A stretch of 64,000 nucleotides of DNA, from assembly GCF_037038585.1 (NCBI RefSeq), contig NC_092520.1:711001-775000 (forward strand). Reading direction: 5' to 3'. Below, piece after piece: positions 57,794 through 64,000 of the stretch (its first letter is position 1; each line of letters opens with the position of its first letter). A model generated the notes under the pieces. It searched no databases and was not told where the DNA came from. It worked only from the letters and a program-made list of their open reading frames with translations. Both the position numbers and the translations under genes were made by a program. This stretch comes from Patagioenas fasciata. Lineage: Eukaryota; Chordata; Aves; Columbiformes; Columbidae.

Positions 57794-58411
57794 TGTCCTG
57801 GTTTTGTTAAAAACAAGTTTCTCTCTTAGTGAATTTGCCTGTCAGCTAAAGCTTCATATCAGCTGCATTTTCCTGGAGAACCAGATACATGTTTTGGTAG
57901 ACATAGCGATGGAATGCGAGGTCACTGATGAGGATGGATGCACATCTCGCGAGAGGGGCAACGAGAAACAGGTGACATAAAACTGACCAACTGAAGTATC
58001 CCATCCCATTCACATGATACTTCATATAGAAGTGGGAGATCACGAGGATCTCGTCCCTTTTCCTTATGGCCGGCATCAGGAGAGGACCTTGTGAGTCATC
58101 CCTGTGAACTGAGGCCGGTGAGAGACTGAATCCAGCTCCGGTTGGCTGCATAGTCCAGTCCAGGACTTCGGGTGCCTTGACTTTCAAGATTGGTTTTGTA
58201 TATTTTGTATTATTTTCGCTATTTTTATTAGTAGCATTAATAAAACATCTTTAATTTTTCCAACTCTCTTCTCCCTGTCCTTCTGTCCCTCCCCATCGCC
58301 TGTGCTGAGTGGGAAGCGGGGGAGGAAGGGGCTGAAGGTGGAAGTGGGGGGAGAGGGGATTAGCAATACATCTGCCATGGTTTATTGTCACCCCGCAATC
58401 AAACCTGGACA
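57794..58411 (+). mobile_element. solo LTR, avian ERVL-like
   Basis: A 618-bp element with TGTCCTGGTTT at its start and AAACCTGGACA at its end (imperfect terminal inverted repeats, TG...CA), flanked by a perfect 5-bp duplication. A poly(A) signal AATAAA lies at 58239-58244, giving sense (+) orientation. There is no internal viral region, so this is a fossil left by LTR-LTR recombination. It looks whole as an LTR; intact ends and duplications suggest a moderately young insertion. Assignment to ERVL rests on the 5-bp duplication and my recollection of avian LTRs, and is tentative. Confidence 0.88.
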
Positions 58412-59889
58412 TGGGCGCAGGGAGTCTCATGCGATTTGACTACGAGTCAGCCACTTCATTCTACAAATACACCACAAATACACTGAATGAGTGAGCTGTG
58501 TGGCAACAGTTTTACTACTCACAGGTCAGTGGATGAGCCCAATTCAAGTTCAATATTAGTCATTTAGCTTAAGTAGATGCACACCAGATGTAATGGATTA
58601 TTTAGAGATATAAGGTTGTATGATTTTTAATACACTCTTTGATTCATGTTACTTAGTAGGCTAGATTTGCTAAACTTTTAAGCTCGTATTTGCCGAAAGC
58701 AACGGCAGACTACACCGAACGCCTGCAAGATGAAGTCTAGCTTGCATTTTGCTGGGAAAAATGGAACTGACTGGGAAAACAATGATCCAAGGCTAACACA
58801 GAGACGTTATAGACATTGAAAGTGAGGCCTGTTCTGCACTTCGCTGAGAAGAAAGGATTTATCCAGACAAAACGGCACCTCCAAGGATATGGACCAAAAC
58901 CAATGTCTACAACCAAACAAAACAAAGGCCCACGTGGAGTCAGAGAAAAAGGGTCCAATGTGGAGCAAAGGACCTGGTGGTGAAATTTTGCTGTTGGACT
59001 GATCTTGGTGTGAGTGGTCTGTAGACATACAAAAGTTTGTAGTTCTCTGTGCTCGGTGGGACCTGAGGTGCATCAGCCAGACAGGACGGTTGGGTCACCG
59101 AGCACCAGCAAGATGACACCATGGTCATGGATGCCCTGACCCCTTCCTTACTCACAAGGGATGGGAACATCTTCCCCCGCGTTTCCTCCACCCATCCATG
59201 CAAGAGACGTTGGGTCCCCATTTCTAATCAGAAGTCAGACCAGTGTATCTGAGAATTATCGTGGCTGTGAAAATCACTCAGAAACCTGAGACAAAAGCTG
59301 TTGTTTCCTATTCCTGACATCACCAGTGGTTACATGTGCCAGGAACGATCACTCTGGGAAACAGAGTTACTTCATAATTCTGCCAAGAGTGAATGCAGAT
59401 TTATCACCCACTTTGGAGAGAGAGTGGTCTGCCAAAGAAAGAAAATTAAAACGTTTCCTGTAAAATGTGATGCTTCCTTCCTTCCTTCCTCGATCATCCA
59501 CATCTCTCTCAAAACTGACACAAACCCTCAGAGTCCCACTGAAACGCATCAGCTGGCAAACTTGCACATTAATCTTGGCTCTGAACATGTAGGTTAGACC
59601 CAGCTTTGCTGGTGGTGACGATGTTACACAACATGCTCGCAGTCACCAGCGCCCTAAGAGACGCTTCTGCCTCCACTGGACGCTGGCAGAGATCAGTGCC
59701 TGGCTCTGGGGATGTGATCTTTTCTGTCTCTGCTTCCTGCTCTCTGTATCAAGAACAGCGTGGTTTCTCCGCAAATTGAAAATAATTAAAAAGTTTAAAA
59801 TCTCAGATGTTCAGTTCCAACAGAAACCATGGGTGAGGTCTCATCCTGCCACCTCCCGCGTGCAGAAATGCTCAATGCCCAAAGCTTGT
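58412..59889. other. gene-free stretch
   Basis: No gene or known repeat seen after the right target duplication (58412-58416). A short (CCTT)n run lies near 59472-59489. Confidence 0.5.
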
Positions 59890-60060
59890 GCTGATGCCCA
59901 TGGTTGTTCTCCAGCACCGGCAGGACTCCGAGCTTCTCCTGGTTGAAGTTCATGAGTTCCTGCTGGCCCGTTTCTCCAGCCAGCCGAGGTCCCTCTGGAC
60001 ACCAGCACACCCACCGGCTGGCCAGCTGCCCCTCCATGTTCTTTATAAATACAAGCATGG
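59890..60060 (-). mobile_element. probable old CR1 fragment, minus strand
   Basis: GAGCTTCTCCTGGTTGAAGT and GAGGTCCCTCTGGACACC resemble the reversed CR1 ORF2 segment around the coding stretch for [11 protein letters not shown]. Weak and short. Confidence 0.4.
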
Positions 60061-60279
60061 AAAGGTTGGTCCTGGCTGAGCAGATGTCCCAGCAGCGGTG
60101 GTCAGGACGTGCCTCCCAGTGCCTGTGATTTCACAGAGAGAACTCCCCACCACTTGTAGGATGGTGCCTTGAGAAGTGAGGGATCTGCTCTGTCCCCACT
60201 GCAGACGTAAAACCAGCAGTAAAGCAGTGCTGGTGGTGTAAATCTGAATGAGTTACAGGGTCCTGGCTGTTGGTGAGTT

Positions 60280-60832
60280 TGGGGAGCTGCCGTGGGCCCA
60301 GGTGGCCAAGAGGCCACCAGTATCCTGGCTGGGACCAGCACTGGTGTGGTCAGCAGGCCCAGGGCAGTGACCGAACCTGTGCTGGGACCTGGGGAGGCCA
60401 AACCGCCAATCCTGGGGGCGGTTCTGGACCCCTCACACCAAGAAAGAGCTTGAGGTGATGGAGCGAGTGGAGAGAAGGGAACGGAGCTGGTGAGGGGCTG
60501 GAGCACAAGTGTGATGGGAGCGGCTGAGGGACCTGGGGGTTCAGCTGGAGAACAGGAGCTGAGGGGAGACCTTCTGATCTCTGAACTGCCTGAAAGGAGC
60601 TTGGAGCCAGGGGGGTCGGGCTCTGCTCCCCAGGAACAAGCGCCAGGAGCAGAGGAAACGGCCTCAAGTTGCACCAGGGGAGGTTGAGGTTGGATGTGGG
60701 AACAATTTCTTCCCCAAAGGGCTGTGGGGCATTGGAACAGGCTGCCCAGGGCAGTGCTGGAGTCACCATCCCTGGAGGGCTGGACAGACGGACAGGAGGT
60801 TCTCAGGGACGTAGGACTCCATGGTTCTATGG
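60280..60832 (+). mobile_element. CR1 LINE 3' fragment
   Basis: CR1 C-terminal coding and 3' region (CCCAGGTGGCCAAG, GAGCTTGAGGTGATGGAGCG, GGGGAGGTTGAGGTTGGA) ending in CCATGGTTCTATGG. Confidence 0.9.
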
Positions 60833-62223
60833 TCTGCCCCAACACCATGCTAAGGTGCACAAGAGCCGCATTTGCAACTGGAATAGATTATTTGGGCCGC
60901 CCTCGCAAGGACTGCAATGGGGCGGCTTAGTGCAGGGGATGGGCTGAATCCACCTCGGGCAGGGGTCTGGAGCTGGATCTCTCTTGCCTGCTCCGGTGGG
61001 CAGAGCCTGGGGACTGGAAAAGAGCCCCAGCAGCCCGGGCATGGGGCTGTGGTGTCGGGGAGCCCGGGCTGCCTGTGTCACTGGAGCGCTGCCCGTGACA
61101 CCGAGTTACTCCTGGCGTGTGATTTCTCACTTGCCCCTGGCCATGGAGCTTCTCCCCTGGACCCAGGTCTGTCCAAGGAGCCCCAAGGAAGGAGGCGCTC
61201 CTGCTTGTTTACCTGCAAACTGCGAGATGCATCACAACTGAGTAATTAGCCTCAGGACACTTCCAGCTATTAGCCACAGCTCACTTGCTAATTTTTAATC
61301 TCTCCTTAGGGTGAAGTGTCCAAAGCAAACAGGGGTTTAACCCTGCGAGCGCCGCGCAGGGGCAGGAGCTCCCTGAGTGCAGCGGCAGCGCACAGACTGT
61401 GGGGTGGCGGGTGGATGGGCACGCACACGGCCAAGAAGGATCGTAGTGAAAATGAATTAAAAGGTTTCAGCCCTCAGCATCCCATGAAAGCGCAGCACGG
61501 GCTGCGTGGGCTCCACGCTGAGCACAGACCCAGCTCCCACCCGTCTGCACCATCTCTGCCTCCATCGCCCAGGCCCCAGCCTCAGGCCACCCTCGGAATC
61601 AATGTGTGTTTTAATCCCAGCCAAATGAACGCTGTTCAGCCACATTTCCTTACACGGCTGTGTTGTACAGCCCTTCTTGGGAGCTGCAGCATAAAAGGTC
61701 CCTTTTGGAAATACTGCCCAAATTGGAGCTCCGGGCGGTGGGTGCCAGGGAAGCCACTGGAACAGGGTTTCTCATGTTACGGTGGCATTTTCTGCCCCTA
61801 AGAATGTCCCAGTCCCGGGGCTGGGTTTGGGTTTGGTGGCTCTGGTTTGACAAACCTCTGAGAAGTTCAGACTTAGCTGCTGTTTTCCATGCCAAGACCC
61901 ATGGGAGCTGCACAAAGGCTCCAGCTGCGCCGAATGGGGGGTGCTGGAGCAACCCCCCAGCAGCAGGACAGGTTTGGGGGTCCCCACAGGACACCCCGGG
62001 ACTGTCCCTGCCTGTCCGTGGTGGGTGCTGGGGGACAATGAGGCACAGCTGCCCAAACACACCTCCCTCTGCAAAGGGGACAGGCAGCCGAGGGGACAGA
62101 GGGGCCCCAGTGCCACCGGTGCCCCCACGCAGGGCTGCAAGTGTTGGAAAGGAGTTAATTATGGGGGGGGGGGATGGAAAGAGGGACGGGGGTCCTGTGA
62201 GCAGGTCTGTCCTGGTGGTGCGG
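60833..62223. other. GC-rich gene-free stretch
   Basis: Only low-complexity GC-rich frames. 61225-61320 has a cluster of TAATTA/CTAAT-type motifs and may be a conserved noncoding element. An 11-G run sits at 62163-62173. Confidence 0.4.
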
Positions 62224-62292
62224 TGACCGAGGGGGTGCGGGGACACTGAGGGGGTGCGGGGACACCGAGGGGGTGCAGGGACACCGAGGGGA
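62224..62292 (+). repeat. 19-bp G-rich tandem repeat
   Basis: About 3.6 copies of GGGGACACYGAGGGGGTGC. The G runs could form a quadruplex on the + strand. Confidence 0.85.
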
Positions 62293-62329
62293 CGGTCACC
62301 CCACCCCAGCGCCACCAGCACTGGCTCCA

Positions 62330-62600
62330 GCCAAGAAGTTGATGTAAAATGCCCAGTAAAACATCACCGGTTGCAAACTCGATAATTGGCCCCCTGGCAG
62401 CAACCCAGGGGACCGGGGACCACAATCGCTTGGCCGCAAGCGATCAATTCTCCTGTGGCCCCGTGGTGTAATTACCATCCAGCTCGTTAGCACTAATTGG
62501 ACGACTCCCAGGAAGGGAGGCTGTTGGAAAAAAAAAAGAGAAAATAAACAAAGTTCAATTGCTTCTAAGTTCGACTCGTTCAAGAAAGACAATAAGTCAG
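62330..62600. promoter_or_regulatory. possible conserved noncoding island with homeodomain-type sites
   Basis: Non-repetitive sequence between two tandem repeats, of lower GC than its flanks. It holds ATAATTGG near 62382, TAATTA (62469-62474) and CTAATTGG (62493-62500). A TCCCAGGAAGGGA (62506-62518), loosely like an EBF site, follows six bases after the last of these. A perfect 8-bp palindromic stem ATCGCTTG/CAAGCGAT lies at 62425-62444. Function is inference only. Confidence 0.25.
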
Positions 62601-62607
62601 AGGGCCT

Positions 62608-62692
62608 GAGGTGTCACGGAGGGATGGGATGTGCCCTGAGGTGTCACGGAGGGATGGGATGTGCCCTGAGGTGTCACGGAGGGATGTGCCCT
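62608..62692 (+). repeat. 30-bp tandem repeat, three copies
   Basis: GAGGTGTCACGGAGGGATGG-type unit of 30 bp at 62608 and 62638; the third copy (62668-62692) has lost 5 bp. Confidence 0.93.
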
Positions 62693-63006
62693 GTTGTACA
62701 CAGCCCGAAATCCCTGCCCAGGGCCAGGGGATGGTGCAGGAGCCTCCTGCCAGGTTGGTAACACGGACCCTTCTCCGGATCAGGCCTGGTCCCTGGGGCA
62801 GGGGGTGCTCAGCTCGCTGCCAGCGATGATTCTCCACCACAGAACCCCTGCCCAGCCCCACTGCCGGGGGTGCTGGGGGCTCCCCAGCCCGGGGGAAGCT
62901 GCTCCCAGGGATCCAGGAGCCTGGTGCCCCCAGCAGTCCCCTCTCAACCAGGACAGGCTGTGCTCAGCATCCCACAGGGCACCCACCACCCTGGGTGGGC
63001 ACCGGG
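62693..63006. other. GC-rich spacer before the minisatellite
   Basis: No gene or repeat recognised. Confidence 0.5.
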
Positions 63007-64000
63007 CACCCCACACCCTGCACCGGGCACCCCACACCCTGCACCGGGCACCCCACACAATGCACCGGGCACCCCACGCCCTGCACCAGGCACCCCACGC
63101 CCTGCACCGAGCACCCCACACCCTGCACCGGGCACCCCACACGCTGCACCAAGCACCCCACACCCTGCACCAGGCACCCCACACCCTGCACCGGGCACCC
63201 CACACCCTGCACCGGGCACCCCACACGCTGCACCAAGCACCCCACACCCTGCACCGGGCACCCCACACCCTGCACCGGGCACCCCACACGCTGCACCGAG
63301 CACCCCACACGCTGCACCAGGCACCCCACATGCTGCACCAGGCACCCCACACGCTGCACCGAGCACCCCACACACTGCACCGAGCACCCCACACACTGCA
63401 CCGGGCACCCCACACACTGCACCGGGCACCCCACGCCCTGCACCGGGCACCCCACACCCTGCACCGGGCACCCCACACGCTGCACCAGGCACCCCACACG
63501 CTGCACCGAGCACCCCACACACTGCACCGAGCACCCCACACACTGCACCAGGCACCCCACACACTGCACCAGGCACCCCACGCCCTGCACCGAGCACCCC
63601 ACGCCCTGCACCGGGCACCCCACACCCTGCACCGGGCACCCCACACCCTGCACTGGGCACCCCACGCCCTGCACCGGGCACCCCACACCCTACACTGAGC
63701 ACCCCACATGCTGCACCGTGTACCCCACACACTGCACCAGGCACCCCACACGCTGCACCGAGCACCCCACACACTGCACCAGGCACCCCAAACCCTGCAC
63801 CGGGCACCCCACACACTGCACTGGGCACCCCAAACCCTGCAGCAGGCACCCCACACCCTGCACCGGGCACCCCACACCCTGCACCGGGTACCCCACACCC
63901 TGCACCGGGCACCCCACACCCTGCACCGGGTACCCCACACACTGCACCGGGCACCCCAAACCCTGCACTGAGCACCCCAAACCCTGCACCGGGCACCCCA
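63007..64000 (+). repeat. 21-bp GC-rich minisatellite, about 47 copies, runs off the window
   Basis: Unit CACCCCACACCCTGCACCGG plus G, with variation concentrated at four to six positions (ACACCC, ACACGC, ACACAC, ACGCCC; CCGGG, CCGAG, CCAGG). Because 21 is a multiple of 3 and the common variants make no stop, several frames on both strands stay open for 240-390 codons (for example repeated RAPHTLH on +). These are not genes. Some blocks of units recur about seven units apart. Confidence 0.97.

Noticed and set aside
62694-63996. Long frames (334, 386, 350 and 240 codons) with RAPHTLH-type and CRVWGAR-type repeats on both strands
   Set aside because: They exist because the 21-bp repeat length is a multiple of three and the common variants have no stop; several frames on both strands are open over the same bases.
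63007-64000. CRISPR array
   Set aside because: Direct tandem repeats without unique spacers, in a vertebrate genome.

Overview
The window looks like bird genomic DNA. It carries many CR1 LINE fragments with the ATTCTRTGA-type 3' ends typical of birds and other archosaurs, a solo LTR of an avian ERVL-like type, (CCCTAA)n telomere-type repeats, and intronless class I (fish-like, OR52-type) olfactory receptor (OR) genes. The species cannot be named from the sequence. All seven receptor genes lie on the + strand and have complete reading frames; I see no other gene that I can name.

Layout: 1-5037 holds an interstitial telomeric repeat (401-540), gene-poor sequence, one OR52-like gene (3027-3977) and two microsatellites. 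5038-41929 is a head-to-tail array of four near-identical units of about 9.3 kb (9322, 9321, 8876 and 9373 bp). Each unit carries one intact 337-codon OR52-like gene, a TATA/CCAAT/splice-donor block about 4.5 kb upstream of it, a small CR1 3' fragment just before the gene, and two larger CR1 fragments in opposite orientation that form a 729-bp inverted repeat around the gene. The array stops at the truncated 5' end of a 2-kb CR1 copy (41931-43988) whose reverse transcriptase frame is still open. 43989-57469 holds two more divergent OR52-like genes (46806-47789 and 56462-57469) among CR1 fragments. 57794-58411 is a solo LTR with perfect 5-bp target duplications. From 58412 to the end I find no gene: CR1 pieces, a GC-rich stretch, a possible conserved noncoding island (62330-62600) between two small G-rich tandem repeats, and a 21-bp minisatellite from 63007 that runs out of the window.

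How it fits together: this is part of a class I odorant-receptor cluster that has expanded locally by tandem duplication. The duplicates kept coding capacity and apparently the same upstream promoter-like block, so they may be co-regulated candidates for the one-receptor-per-neuron choice. Sites near the 3' end of the receptor genes support all three possible groupings of the four copies, which is the mark of gene conversion or repeated unequal exchange. Long open frames in the 21-bp minisatellite and in the CR1 pieces are not genes. Several long frames here open only at TTG or GTG, so coding starts were chosen at the first sensible ATG.
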